Of a DNA stretch of 64,000 nt, positions 11,101 through 26,460 are shown piece after piece. Source of the DNA: Siphonodentalium dalli. Its lineage: Eukaryota > Mollusca > Scaphopoda > Gadilida > Siphonodentaliidae. The DNA lies in the NCBI GenBank assembly GCA_032622095.1, contig CP136069.1:4948976-5012975 (forward strand), read 5' to 3'. Both the position numbers and the translations under genes were made by a program. Positions within the stretch are counted from its first letter, which is position 1; each line of letters starts with the position of its first letter. Below the pieces are notes generated by a model. That model saw nothing but the letters and a program-made list of their open reading frames with translations. It made no database searches and was not told the DNA's origin.

Positions 11101-14100
11101 ACTTAGACTCGTATCAAGGGATATATTAATATAACATCAAATCTTAATATAAAGAGGACACGCAGTCAATAATAGGTTCATCATCAGAGTAAAGATTTCT
11201 AAATTCATGAGGTGTTAAGCGTAGGTCACATGACACTTAGACTCGTATCAAGGGATATATTAATATAACATCAAATCTTAATATAAAGAGGACACGCAGT
11301 CAATAATAGGTTCATCATCAGAGTAAAGATTTCTAAATTCATGTGGTGTTAAGCGTAGGTCACATGACACTTAGACTCGTATCAAGGGATATATTAATAT
11401 AACATGAAATCTTAATATAAAGAGGACACGCAGTCAATAATAGGTTCATCATCAGAGTAAAGATTTCTAAATTCATGAGGTGTTAAGCGTAGGTCACATG
11501 ACACTTAGACTCGTATCAAGGGATATATTAATATAACATGAAATCTTAATATAAAGAGGACACGCAGTCAATAATAGGTTCATCATCAGAGTAAAGATTT
11601 CTAAATTCATGCGGTGTTAAGCGTAGGTCACATGACACTTAGACTCGTATCAAGGGATATATTAATATAACATGAAATCTTAATATAAAGAGGACACGCA
11701 GTCAATAATAGGTTCATCATCAGAGTAAAGATTTCTAAATTCATGAGGTGTTAAGCGTAGGTCACATGACACTTAGACTCGTATCAAGGGATATATTAAT
11801 ATAACATGAAATCTTAATATAAAGAGGACACGCAGTCAATAATAGGTTCATCATCAGAGTAAAGATTTCTAAATTCATGTGGTGTTAAGCGTAGGTCACA
11901 TGACACTTAGACTCGTATCAAGGGATATATTAATATAACATCAAATCTTAATATAAAGAGGACACGCAGTCAATAATAGGTTCATCATCAGAGTAAAGAT
12001 TTCTAAATTCATGTGGTGTTAAGCATAGGTCACATGACACTTAGACTCGTATCAAGGGATATATTAATATAACATGAAATCTTAATATAAAGAGGACACG
12101 CAGTCAATAATAGGTTCATCATCAGAGTAAAGATTTCTAAATTCATGTGGTGTTAAGCGTAGGTCACATGACACTTAGACTCGTATCAAGGGATATATTA
12201 ATATAACATGAAATCTTAATATAAAGAGGACACGCAGTCAATAATAGGTTCATCATCAGAGTAAAGATTTCTAAATTCATGAGGTGTTAAGCGTAGGTCA
12301 CATGACACTTAGACTCGTATCAAGGGATATATTAATATAACATGAAATCTTAATATAAAGAGGACACGCAGTCAATAATAGGTTCATCATCAGAGTAAAG
12401 ATTTCTGAATTCATGAGGTGTTAAGCGTAGGTCACATGACACTTAGACTCGTATCAAGGGATATATTAATATAACATCAAATCTTAATATAAAGAGGACA
12501 CGCAGTCAATAATAGGTTCATCATCAGAGTAAAGATTTCTGAATTCATGAGGTGTTAAGCGTAGGTCACATGACACTTAGACTCGTATCAAGGGATATAT
12601 TAATATAACATCAAATCTTAATATAAAGAGGACACGCAGTCAATAATAGGTTCATCATCAGAGTAAAGATTTCTAAATTCATGCGGTGTTAAGCGTAGGT
12701 CACATGACACTTAGACTCGTATCAAGGGATATATTAATATAACATGAAATCTTAATATAAAGAGGACACGCAGTCAATAATAGGTTCATCATCAGAGTAA
12801 AGATTTCTAAATTCATGAGGTGTTAAGCGTAGGTCACATGACACTTAGACTCGTATCAAGGGATATATTAATATAACATCAAATCTTAATATAAAGAGGA
12901 CACGCAGTCAATAATAGGTTCATCATCAGAGTAAAGATTTCTAAATTCATGAGGTGTTAAGCGTAGGTCACATGACACTTAGACTCGTATCAAGGGATAT
13001 ATTAATATAACATGAAATCTTAATATAAAGAGGACACGCAGTCAATAATAGGTTCATCATCAGAGTAAAGATTTCTAAATTCATGAGGTGTTAAGCGTAG
13101 GTCACATGACACTTAGACTCGTATCAAGGGATATATTAATATAACATGAAATCTTAATATAAAGAGGACACGCAGTCAATAATAGGTTCATCATCAGAGT
13201 AAAGATTTCTAAATTCATGTGGTGTTAAGCGTAGGTCACATGACACTTAGACTCGTATCAAGGGATATATTAATATAACATGAAATCTTAATATAAAGAG
13301 GACACGCAGTCAATAATAGGTTCATCATCAGAGTAAAGATTTCTAAATTCATGTGGTGTTAAGCGTAGGTCACATGACACTTAGACTCGTATCAAGGGAT
13401 ATATTAATATAACATGAAATCTTAATATAAAGAGGACACGCAGTCAATAATAGGTTCATCATCAGAGTAAAGATTTCTAAATTCATGTGGTGTTAAGCGT
13501 AGGTCACATGACGCTTAGACTCGTATCAAGGGATATATTAATATAACATCAAATCTTAATATAAAGAGGACACGCAGTCAATAATAGGTTCATCATCAGA
13601 GTAAAGATTTCTAAATTCATGCGGTGTTAAGCATAGGTCACATGACACTTAGACTCGTATCAAGGGATATATTAATATAACATGAAATCTTAATATAAAG
13701 AGGACACGCAGTCAATAATAGGTTCATCATCAGAGTAAAGATTTCTAAATTCATGAGGTGTTAAGCGTAGGTCACATGACACTTAGACTCGTATCAAGGG
13801 ATATATTAATATAACATCAAATCTTAATATAAAGAGGACACGCAGTCAATAATAGGTTCATCATCAGAGTAAAGATTTCTAAATTCATGAGGTGTTAAGC
13901 GTAGGTCACATGACACTTAGACTCGTATCAAGGGATATATTAATATAACATCAAATCTTAATATAAAGAGGACACGCAGTCAATAATAGGTTCATCATCA
14001 GAGTAAAGATTTCTAAATTCATGTGGTGTTAAGCGTAGGTCACATGACACTTAGACTCGTATCAAGGGATATATTAATATAACATGAAATCTTAATATAA

Positions 14101-17100
14101 AGAGGACACGCAGTCAATAATAGGTTCATCATCAGAGTAAAGATTTCTAAATTCATGAGGTGTTAAGCGTAGGTCACATGACACTTAGACTCGTATCAAG
14201 GGATATATTAATATAACATCAAATCTTAATATAAAGAGGACACGCAGTCAATAATAGGTTCATCATCAGAGTAAAGATTTCTAAATTCATGTGGTGTTAA
14301 GCGTAGGTCACATGACGCTTAGACTCGTATCAAGGGATATATTAATATAACATCAAATCTTAATATAAAGAGGACACGCAGTCAATAATAGGTTCATCAT
14401 CAGAGTAAAGATTTCTAAATTCATGTGGTGTTAAGCGTAGGTCACATGACACTTAGACTCGTATCAAGGGATATATTAATATAACATGAAATCTTAATAT
14501 AAAGAGGACACGCAGTCAATAATAGGTTCATCATCAGAGTAAAGATTTCTAAATTCATGTGGTGTTAAGCGTAGGTCACATGACACTTAGACTCGTATCA
14601 AGGGATATATTAATATAACATGAAATCTTAATATAAAGAGGACACGCAGTCAATAATAGGTTCATCATCAGAGTAAAGATTTCTAAATTCATGTGGTGTT
14701 AAGCGTAGGTCACATGACACTTAGACTCGTATCAAGGGATATATTAATATAACATGAAATCTTAATATAAAGAGGACACGCAGTCAATAATAGGTTCATC
14801 ATCAGAGTAAAGATTTCTAAATTCATGAGGTGTTAAGCGTAGGTCACATGACACTTAGACTCGTATCAAGGGATATATTAATATAACATGAAATCTTAAT
14901 ATAAAGAGGACACGCAGTCAATAATAGGTTCATCATCAGAGTAAAGATTTCTAAATTCATGAGGTGTTAAGCGTAGGTCACATGACACTTAGACTCGTAT
15001 CAAGGGATATATTAATATAACATGAAATCTTAATATAAAGAGGACACGCAGTCAATAATAGGTTCATCATCAGAGTAAAGATTTCTAAATTCATGTGGTG
15101 TTAAGCGTAGGTCACATGACACTTAGACTCGTATCAAGGGATATATTAATATAACATGAAATCTTAATATAAAGAGGACACGCAGTCAATAATAGGTTCA
15201 TCATCAGAGTAAAGATTTCTAAATTCATGTGGTGTTAAGCGTAGGTCACATGACGCTTAGACTCGTATCAAGGGATATATTAATATAACATCAAATCTTA
15301 ATATAAAGAGGACACGCAGTCAATAATAGGTTCATCATCAGAGTAAAGATTTCTAAATTCATGCGGTGTTAAGCATAGGTCACATGACACTTAGACTCGT
15401 ATCAAGGGATATATTAATATAACATGAAATCTTAATATAAAGAGGACACGCAGTCAATAATAGGTTCATCATCAGAGTAAAGATTTCTAAATTCATGAGG
15501 TGTTAAGCGTAGGTCACATGACACTTAGACTCGTATCAAGGGATATATTAATATAACATCAAATCTTAATATAAAGAGGACACGCAGTCAATAATAGGTT
15601 CATCATCAGAGTAAAGATTTCTAAATTCATGTGGTGTTAAGCGTAGGTCACATGACACTTAGACTCGTATCAAGGGATATATTAATATAACATGAAATCT
15701 TAATATAAAGAGGACACGCAGTCAATAATAGGTTCATCATCAGAGTAAAGATTTCTAAATTCATGCGGTGTTAAGCGTAGGTCACATGACACTTAGACTC
15801 GTATCAAGGGATATATTAATATAACATGAAATCTTAATATAAAGAGGACACGCAGTCAATAATAGGTTCATCATCAGAGTAAAGATTTCTAAATTCATGT
15901 GGTGTTAAGCGTAGGTCACATGACACTTAGACTCGTATCAAGGGATATATTAATATAACATGAAATCTTAATATAAAGAGGACACGCAGTCAATAATAGG
16001 TTCATCATCAGAGTAAAGATTTCTAAATTCATGCGGTGTTAAGCGTAGGTCACATGACACTTAGACTCGTATCAAGGGATATATTAATATAACATGAAAT
16101 CTTAATATAAAGAGGACACGCAGTCAATAATAGGTTCATCATCAGAGTAAAGATTTATAAATTCATGAGGTGTTAAGCGTAGGTCACATGACGCTTAGAC
16201 TCGTATCAAGGGATATATTAATATAACATGAAATCTTAATATAAAGAGGACACGCAGTCAATAATAGGTTCATCATCAGAGTAAAGATTTCTAAATTCAT
16301 GCGGTGTTAAGCGTAGGTCACATGACACTTAGACTCGTATCAAGGGATATATTAATATAACATGAAATCTTAATATAAAGAGGACACGCAGTCAATAATA
16401 GGTTCATCATCAGAGTAAAGATTTCTAAATTCATGTGGTGTTAAGCGTAGGTCACATGACACTTAGACTCGTATCAAGGGATATATTAATATAACATGAA
16501 ATCTTAATATAAAGAGGACACGCAGTCAATAATAGGTTCATCATCAGAGTAAAGATTTCTAAATTCATGTGGTGTTAAGCGTAGGTCACATGACACTTAG
16601 ACTCGTATCAAGGGATATATTAATATAACATGAAATCTTAATATAAAGAGGACACGCAGTCAATAATAGGTTCATCATCAGAGTAAAGATTTCTAAATTC
16701 ATGTGGTGTTAAGCGTAGGTCACATGACACTTAGACTCGTATCAAGGGATATATTAATATAACATGAAATCTTAATATAAAGAGGACACGCAGTCAATAA
16801 TAGGTTCATCATCAGAGTAAAGATTTCTAAATTCATGTGGTGTTAAGCGTAGGTCACATGACACTTAGACTCGTATCAAGGGATATATTAATATAACATG
16901 AAATCTTAATATAAAGAGGACACGCAGTCAATAATAGGTTCATCATCAGAGTAAAGATTTCTAAATTCATGTGGTGTTAAGCGTAGGTCACATGACACTT
17001 AGACTCGTATCAAGGGATATATTAATATAACATGAAATCTTAATATAAAGAGGACACGCAGTCAATAATAGGTTCATCATCAGAGTAAAGATTTCTAAAT

Positions 17101-20100
17101 TCATGCGGTGTTAAGCATAGGTCACATGACACTTAGACTCGTATCAAGGGATATATTAATATAACATGAAATCTTAATATAAAGAGGACACGCAGTCAAT
17201 AATAGGTTCATCATCAGAGTAAAGATTTCTGAATTCATGTGGTGTTAAGCGTAGGTCACATGACACTTAGACTCGTATCAAGGGATATATTAATATAACA
17301 TGAAATCTTAATATAAAGAGGACACGCAGTCAATAATAGGTTCATCATCAGAGTAAAGATTTCTAAATTCATGTGGTGTTAAGCGTAGGTCACATGACAC
17401 TTAGACTCGTATCAAGGGATATATTAATATAACATGAAATCTTAATATAAAGAGGACACGCAGTCAATAATAGGTTCATCATCAGAGTAAAGATTTCTAA
17501 ATTCATGTGGTGTTAAGCGTAGGTCACATGACGCTTAGACTCGTATCAAGGGATATATTAATATAACATGAAATCTTAATATAAAGAGGACACGCAGTCA
17601 ATTATAGGTTCATCATCAGAGTAAAGATTTCTAAATTCATGAGGTGTTAAGCGTAGGTCACATGACACTTAGACTCGTATCAAGGGATATATTAATATAA
17701 CATGAAATCTTAATATAAAGAGGACACGCAGTCAATAATAGGTTCATCATCAGAGTAAAGATTTCTAAATTCATGTGGTGTTAAGCGTAGGTCACATGAC
17801 ACTTAGACTCGTATCAAGGGATATATTAATATAACATCAAATCTTAATATAAAGAGGACACGCAGTCAATAATAGGTTCATCATCAGAGTAAAGATTTCT
17901 AAATTCATGAGGTGTTAAGCGTAGGTCACATGACACTTAGACTCGTATCAAGGGATATATTAATATAACATGAAATCTTAATATAAAGAGGACACGCAGT
18001 CAATAATAGGTTCATCATCAGAGTAAAGATTTCTAAATTCATGCGGTGTTAAGCGTAGGTCACATGACACTTAGACTCGTATCAAGGGATATATTAATAT
18101 AACATGAAATCTTAATATAAAGAGGACACGCAGTCAATAATAGGTTCATCATCAGAGTAAAGATTTCTAAATTCATGAGGTGTTAAGCGTAGGTCACATG
18201 ACACTTAGACTCGTATCAAGGGATATATTAATATAACATGAAATCTTAATATAAAGAGGACACGCAGTCAATAATAGGTTCATCATCAGAGTAAAGATTT
18301 CTAAATTCATGAGGTGTTAAGCGTAGGTCACATGACACTTAGACTCGTATCAAGGGATATATTAATATAACATGAAATCTTAATATAAAGAGGACACGCA
18401 GTCAATAATAGGTTCATCATCAGAGTAAAGATTTCTAAATTCATGAGGTGTTAAGCGTAGGTCACATGACACTTAGACTCGTATCAAGGGATATATTAAT
18501 ATAACATGAAATCTTAATATAAAGAGGACACGCAGTCAATAATAGGTTCATCATCAGAGTAAAGATTTCTAAATTCATGAGGTGTTAAGCGTAGGTCACA
18601 TGACACTTAGACTCGTATCAAGGGATATATTAATATAACATGAAATCTTAATATAAAGAGGACACGCAGTCAATAATAGGTTCATCATCAGAGTACTGAT
18701 TTCTAAATTCATGCGGTGTTAAGCGTAGGTCACATGACACTTAGACTCGTATCAAGGGATATATTAATATAACATCAAATCTTAATATAAAGAGGACACG
18801 CAGTCAATAATAGGTTCATCATCAGAGTAAAGATTTCTAAATTCATGAGGTATTAAGCGTAGGTCACATGACACTTAGACTCGTATCAAGGGATATATTA
18901 ATATAACATGAAATCTTAATATAAAGAGGACACGCAGTCAATAATAGGTTCATCATCAGAGTAAAGATTTCTAAATTCATGCGGTGTTAAGCGTAGGTCA
19001 CATGACACTTAGACTCGTATCAAGGGATATATTAATATAACATCAAATCTTAATATAAAGAGGACACGCAGTCAATTATAGGTTCATCATCAGAGTAAAG
19101 ATTTCTAAATTCATGAGGTGTTAAGCGTAGGTCACATGACACTTAGACTCGTATCAAGGGATATATTAATATAACATCAAATCTTAATAAAAGAGGACAC
19201 GCAGTCAATAATAGGTTCATCATCAGAGTAAAGATTTCTAAATTCATGCGGTGTTAAGCGTAGGTCACATGACACTTAGACTCGTATCAAGGGATATATT
19301 AATATAACATGAAATCTTAATATAAAGAGGACACGCAGTCAATAATAGGTTCATCATCAGAGTAAAGATTTCTAAATTCATGCGGTGTTAAGCGTAGGTC
19401 ACATGACACTTAGACTCGTATCAAGGGATATATTAATATAACATCAAATCTTAATATAAAGAGGACACGCAGTCAATTATAGGTTCATCATCAGAGTAAA
19501 GATTTCTAAATTCATGAGGTGTTAAGCGTAGGTCACATGACACTTAGACTCGTATCAAGGGATATATTAATATAACATCAAATCTTAATAAAAGAGGACA
19601 CGCAGTCAATAATAGGTTCATCATCAGAGTAAAGATTTCTAAATTCATGCGGTGTTAAGCGTAGGTCACATGACACTTAGACTCGTATCAAGGGATATAT
19701 TAATATAACATGAAATCTTAATATAAAGAGGACACGCAGTCAATAATAGGTTCATCATCAGAGTAAAGATTTCTAAATTCATGTGGTGTTAAGCGTAGGT
19801 CACATGACACTTAGACTCGTATCAAGGGATATATTAATATAACATCAAATCTTAATATAAAGAGGACACGCAGTCAATAATAGGTTCATCATCAGAGTAA
19901 AGATTTCTAAATTCATGTGGTGTTAAGCGTAGGTCACATGACACTTAGACTCGTATCAAGGGATATATTAATATAACATGAAATCTTAATATAAAGAGGA
20001 CACGCAGTCAATAATAGGTTCATCATCAGAGTAAAGATTTCTAAATTCATGCGGTGTTAAGCGTAGGTCACATGACACTTAGACTCGTATCAAGGGATAT

Positions 20101-23100
20101 ATTAATATAACATCAAATCTTAATATAAAGAGGACACGCAGTCAATAATAGGTTCATCATCAGAGTAAAGATTTCTAAATTCATGCGGTGTTAAGCGTAG
20201 GTCACATGACACTTAGACTCGTATCAAGGGATATATTAATATAACATGAAATCTTAATATAAAGAGGACACGCAGTCAATTATACGATCATCATCAGAGT
20301 AAAGATTTCTAAATTCATGAGGTGTTAAGCGTAGGTCACATGACACTTAGACTCGTATCAAGGGATATATTAATATAACATGAAATCTTAATATAAAGAG
20401 GACACGCAGTCAATAATAGGTTCATCATCAGAGTAAAGATTTCTAAATTCATGTGGTGTTAAGCGTAGGTCACATGACACTTAGACTCGTATCAAGGGAT
20501 ATATTAATATAACATCAAATCTTAATATAAAGAGGACACGCAGTCAATAATAGGTTCATCATCAGAGTAAAGATTTCTGAATTCATGTGGTGTTAAGCGT
20601 AGGTCACATGACACTTAGACTCGTATCAAGGGATATATTAATATAAGATCAAATCTTAATATAAAGAGGACACGCAGTCAATAATAGGTTCATCATCAGA
20701 GTAAAGATTTCTAAATTCATGCGGTGTTAAGCGTAGGTCACATGACACTTAGACTCGTATCAAGGGATATATTAATATAACATGAAATCTTAATATAAAG
20801 AGGACACGCAGTCAATAATAGGTTCATCATCAGAGTAAAGATTTCTGAATTCATGTGGTGTTAAGCGTAGGTCACATGACACTTAGACTCGTATCAAGGG
20901 ATATATTAATATAAGATCAAATCTTAATATAAAGAGGACACGCAGTCAATAATAGGTTCATCATCAGAGTAAAGATTTCTAAATTCATGAGGTGTTAAGC
21001 GTAGGTCACATGACACTTAGACTCGTATCAAGGGATATATTAATATAACATCAAATCTTAATATAAAGAGGACACGCAGTCAATAATAGGTTCATCATCA
21101 GAGTAAAGATTTCTAAATTCATGAGGTGTTAAGCGTAGGTCACATGACACTTAGACTCGTATCAAGGGATATATTAATATAACATCAAATCTTAATATAA
21201 AGAGGACACGCAGTCAATAATAGGTTCATCATCAGAGTAAAGATTTCTAAATTCATGTGGTGTTAAGCGTAGGTCACATGACACTTAGACTCGTATCAAG
21301 GGATATATTAATATAAGATCAAATCTTAATATAAAGAGGACACGCAGTCAATAATAGGTTCATCATCAGAGTAAAGATTTCTAAATTCATGCGGTGTTAA
21401 GCGTAGGTCACATGACACTTAGACTCGTATCAAGGGATATATTAATATAACATGAAATCTTAATATAAAGAGGACACGCAGTCAATAATAGGTTCATCAT
21501 CAGAGTAAAGATTTCTAAATTCATGAGGTGTTAAGCGTAGGTCACATGACACTTAGACTCGTATCAAGGGATATATTAATATAACATGAAATCTTAATAT
21601 AAAGAGGACACGCAGTCAATAATAGGTTCATCATCAGAGTAAAGATTTCTAAATTCATGCGGTGTTAAGCGTAGGTCACATGACACTTAGACTCGTATCA
21701 AGGGATATATTAATATAAGATCAAATCTTAATATAAAGAGGACACGCAGTCAATAATAGGTTCATCATCAGAGTAAAGATTTCTAAATTCATGCGGTGTT
21801 AAGCGTAGGTCACATGACACTTAGACTCGTATCAAGGGATATATTAATATAACATGAAATCTTAATATAAAGAGGACACGCAGTCAATAATAGGTTCATC
21901 ATCAGAGTAAAGAATTCTAAATTCATGTGGTGTTAAGCGTAGGTCACATGACACTTAGACTCGTATCAAGGGATATATTAATATAACATGAAATCTTAAT
22001 ATAAAGAGGACACGCAGTCAATAATAGGTTCATCATCAGAGTAAAGATTTCTAAATTCATGTGGTGTTAAGCGTAGGTCACATGACACTTAGACTCGTAT
22101 CAAGGGATATATTAATATAACATGAAATCTTAATATAAAGAGGACACGCAGTCAATAATAGGTTCATCATCAGAGTAAAGATTTCTAAATTCATGAGGTG
22201 TTAAGCGTAGGTCACATGACACTTAGACTCGTATCAAGGGATATATTAATATAACATGAAATCTTAATATAAAGAGGACACGCAGTCAATAATAGGTTCA
22301 TCATCAGAGTAAAGATTTCTAAATTCATGTGGTGTTAAGCGTAGGTCACATGACACTTAGACTCGTATCAAGGGATATATTAATATAACATGAAATCTTA
22401 ATATAAAGAGGACACGCAGTCAATAATAGGTTCATCATCAGAGTAAAGATTTCTAAATTCATGAGGTGTTAAGCGTAGGTCACATGACACTTAGACTCGT
22501 ATCAAGGGATATATTAATATAACATGAAATCTTAATATAAAGAGGACACGCAGTCAATAATAGGTTCATCATCAGAGTAAAGATTTCTAAATTCATGTGG
22601 TGTTAAGCGTAGGTCACATGACACTTAGACTCGTATCAAGGGATATATTAATATAACATGAAATCTTAATATAAAGAGGACACGCAGTCAATAATAGGTT
22701 CATCATCAGAGTAAAGATTTCTAAATTCATGAGGTGTTAAGCGTAGGTCACATGACACTTAGACTCGTATCAAGGGATATATTAATATAACATGAAATCT
22801 TAATATAAAGAGGACACGCAGTCAATAATAGGTTCATCATCAGAGTAAAGATTTCTAAATTCATGTGGTGTTAAGCGTAGGTCACATGACACTTAAGACT
22901 CGTATCAAGGGATATATTAATATAACATCAAATCTTAATATAAAGAGGACACGCAGTCAATAATAGGTTCATCATCAGAGTAAAGATTTCTAAATTCATG
23001 AGGTGTTAAGCGTAGGTCACATGACACTTAGACTCGTATCAAGGGATATATTAATATAACATGAAATCTTAATATAAAGAGGACACGCAGTCAATAATAG

Positions 23101-25590
23101 GTTCATCATCAGAGTAAAGATTTCTAAATTCATGTGGTGTTAAGCGTAGGTCACATGACGCTTAGACTCGTATCAAGGGATATATTAATATAACATCAAA
23201 TCTTAATATAAAGAGGACACGCAGTCAATAATAGGTTCATCATCAGAGTAAAGATTTCTAAATTCATGCGGTGTTAAGCATAGGTCACATGACACTTAGA
23301 CTCGTATCAAGGGATATTAATATAACATGAAATCTTAATATAAAGAGGACACGCAGTCAATAATAGGTTCATCATCAGAGTAAAGATTTCTAAATTCATG
23401 AGGTGTTAAGCGTAGGTCACATGACACTTAGACTCGTATCAAGGGATATATTAATATAACATCAAATCTTAATATAAAGAGGACACGCAGTCAATAATAG
23501 GTTCATCATCAGAGTAAAGATTTCTGAATTCATGTGGTGTTAAGCGTAGGTCACATGACACTTAGACTCGTATCAAGGGATATATTAATATAACATGAAA
23601 TCTTAATATAAAGAGGACACGCAGTCAATAATAGGTTCATCATCAGAGTAAAGATTTCTAAATTCATGTGGTGTTAAGCGTAGGTCACATGACACTTAGA
23701 CTCGTATCAAGGGATATATTAATATAACATGAAATCTTAATATAAAGAGGACACGCAGTCAATAATAGGTTCATCATCAGAGTAAAGATTTCTAAATTCA
23801 TGTGGTGTTAAGCGTAGGTCACATGACACTTAAGACTCGTATCAAGGGATATATTAATATAACATCAAATCTTAATATAAAGAGGACACGCAGTCAATAA
23901 TAGGTTCATCATCAGAGTAAAGATTTCTAAATTCATGAGGTGTTAAGCGTAGGTCACATGACACTTAGACTCGTATCAAGGGATATATTAATATAACATG
24001 AAATCTTAATATAAAGAGGACACGCAGTCAATAATAGGTTCATCATCAGAGTAAAGATTTCTAAATTCATGTGGTGTTAAGCGTAGGTCACATGACACTT
24101 AGACTCGTATCAAGGGATATATTAATATAACATGAAATCTTAATATAAAGAGGACACGCAGTCAATAATAGGTTCATCATCAGAGTAAAGATTTCTAAAT
24201 TCATGAGGTGTTAAGCGTAGGTCACATGACACTTAGACTCGTATCAAGGGATATATTAATATAACATCAAATCTTAATATAAAGAGGACACGCAGTCAAT
24301 AATAGGTTCATCATCAGAGTAAAGATTTCTAAATTCATGTGGTGTTAAGCGTAGGTCACATGACACTTAGACTCGTATCAAGGGATATATTAATATAACA
24401 TGAAATCTTAATATAAAGAGGACACGCAGTCAATAATAGGTTCATCATCAGAGTAAAGATTTCTAAATTCATGAGGTGTTAAGCGTAGGTCACATGACAC
24501 TTAGACTCGTATCAAGGGATATATTAATATAACATGAAATCTTAATATAAAGAGGACACGCAGTCAATAATAGGTTCATCATCAGAGTAAAGATTTCTAA
24601 ATTCATGAGGTGTTAAGCGTAGGTCACATGACACTTAGACTCGTATCAAGGGATATATTAATATAACATCAAATCTTAATATAAAGAGGACACGCAGTCA
24701 ATAATAGGTTCATCATCAGAGTAAAGATTTCTAAATTCATGAGGTGTTAAGCGTAGGTCACATGACACTTAGACTCGTATCAAGGGATATATTAATATAA
24801 CATGAAATCTTAATATAAAGAGGACACGCAGTCAATAATAGGTTCATCATCAGAGTAAAGATTTCTGAATTCATGTGGTGTTAAGCGTAGGTCACATGAC
24901 ACTTAGACTCGTATCAAGGGATATATTAATATAACATCAAATCTTAATATAAAGAGGACACGCAGTCAATAATAGGTTCATCATCAGAGTAAAGATTTCT
25001 AAATTCATGAGGTGTTAAGCGTAGGTCACATGACACTTAGACTCGTATCAAGGGATATATTAATATAACATGAAATCTTAATATAAAGAGGACACGCAGT
25101 CAATAATAGGTTCATCATCAGAGTAAAGATTTCTAAATTCATGCGGTGTTAAGCGTAGGTCACATGACACTTAGACTCGTATCAAGGGATATATTAATAT
25201 AACATCAAATCTTAATATAAAGAGGACACGCAGTCAATAATAGGTTCATCATCAGAGTAAAGATTTCTAAATTCATGTGGTGTTAAGCGTAGGTCACATG
25301 ACACTTAGACTCGTATCAAGGGATATATTAATATAACATGAAATCTTAATATAAAGAGGACACGCAGTCAATAATAGGTTCATCATCAGAGTAAAGATTT
25401 CTAAATTCATGAGGTGTTAAGCGTAGGTCACATGACACTTAGACTCGTATCAAGGGATATATTAATATAACATGAAATCTTAATATAAAGAGGACACGCA
25501 GTCAATAATAGGTTCATCATCAGAGTAAAGATTTCTAAATTCATGAGGTGTTAAGCGTAGGTCACATGACACTTAGACTCGTATCAAGGG
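8149..25590. repeat. Satellite S1: 134-bp unit, about 130 copies
   Basis: The unit starts at GTAGGTCACATGACACTTAG (8271, then 8406, 8540, 8674, 8808). From 8271 to 25,557 the distance is exactly 129 x 134 bp. The first unit (8149-8270) is diverged and the last (25,557-25,590) is cut at ATCAAGGG. Units are nearly identical; variation sits at a few sites: ATG[A/C/T]GG, ACAT[G/C]AAATC, AGC[G/A]TAGG, GAC[A/G]CTTAG and AATAATAGG versus AATTATACG. No open frame of 60 codons crosses it. AT-rich core GATATATTAATATAAC. Whether it is centromeric, heterochromatic or a dispersed mini-array cannot be told from one locus. Confidence 0.98.
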
Positions 25591-25871
25591 CCCGGGTCAA
25601 TGATGATAAAGGTACTCTAAAGAATAACATGAAATATCACTATAACAAGAACGCTTAGTCGATGTCTTCGATATAACCAGTTTAATGATGGCTGCGGGCA
25701 TCGACGGAATGAGTGGTCTGCAAACGCGAACAGGAAGTGGCGATGTTGATTCAGTCTACGATGTCGTGATGACATTAAGGATCTTATCGATGTCCGTGTT
25801 TACCCTGTAGTTATATTGGGGATGACAATGTTGATGTTCGTGTTCCATTTGTAGCTTTGTAGGTTATCAGG
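25591..25871. other. Right edge of S1: diverged half-unit and unique DNA
   Basis: After ATCAAGGG the sequence becomes CCCGGG. Then ATAACATGAAATATCACTAT...CGCTTAGTCGATG matches the S1 interior (ATAACATGAAATCTTAATAT...CGCAGTCAATA) with many changes, so it looks like an old edge monomer. It continues into GATGTC/GATGTT-rich DNA. A plus-strand frame of about 55 codons (to TAG at about 25,816) is open but has no start or splice support. Confidence 0.55.
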
Positions 25872-26259
25872 TTAACCCTTTACCCAACAGAAGGGCCCTG
25901 TGCCAATGCATTCTCTTATATATGCGAGTCGACCATAGGTCGCCTCGCATATATAAGAGAATGCATTGGCTTAACACATTAAAAATTATAAAATTGTTAA
26001 AGAATGTAAGAAAAAATTGTAAAAATTGTTAAAAAAAAGATTTTTTTTAGGCCAATGCATTCTCTTATATATGCGAGGCGACCTATGGTCGACTCGCATA
26101 TATAAGAGAATGCATTGGCACAGGGTATAACTGTAACCATCACAATGTGGTCCAATGATACCCATGTTTGTATGGTTCTATTGAGACAGACCGAAGATAT
26201 TTTAGGCTGTTGAAGCTTTATTTGGACGGTTTTGGCCGGTTTGTTGGGTAAAGGGTTAA
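25872..26259. mobile_element. Family B piggyBac-like MITE, complete
   Basis: TTAA at 25,872-25,875 and 26,256-26,259, with ends CCCTTTACCCAACAGAAGG and GGTTTGTTGGGTAAAGGG. Two copies of the shared hairpin (about 25,902-25,970 and 26,051-26,119) are separated by an AT-rich spacer. TTAA targets and CCC-starting ends are piggyBac hallmarks; no transposase is encoded. Confidence 0.9.
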
Positions 26260-26460
26260 CGAATAAATTCACGGTGAATTATAATCCTCATGTATAATCA
26301 ATTCATATGTCATGTACTATGTATTTATCAATATTGTTTTGGCAATTTGACTCGATAATTTCACCAGAATTTATCGTGTAATCAACTCTACAACCTCATA
26401 AAAATAATATTGACAGGAAATATATTTCAGCAAAAAGGTGTCATGTAATAAATATTGCAG

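Noticed and set aside
8149-25590. CRISPR-like array
   Set aside because: The repeats are contiguous, with no unique spacers, and the genome context is eukaryotic.
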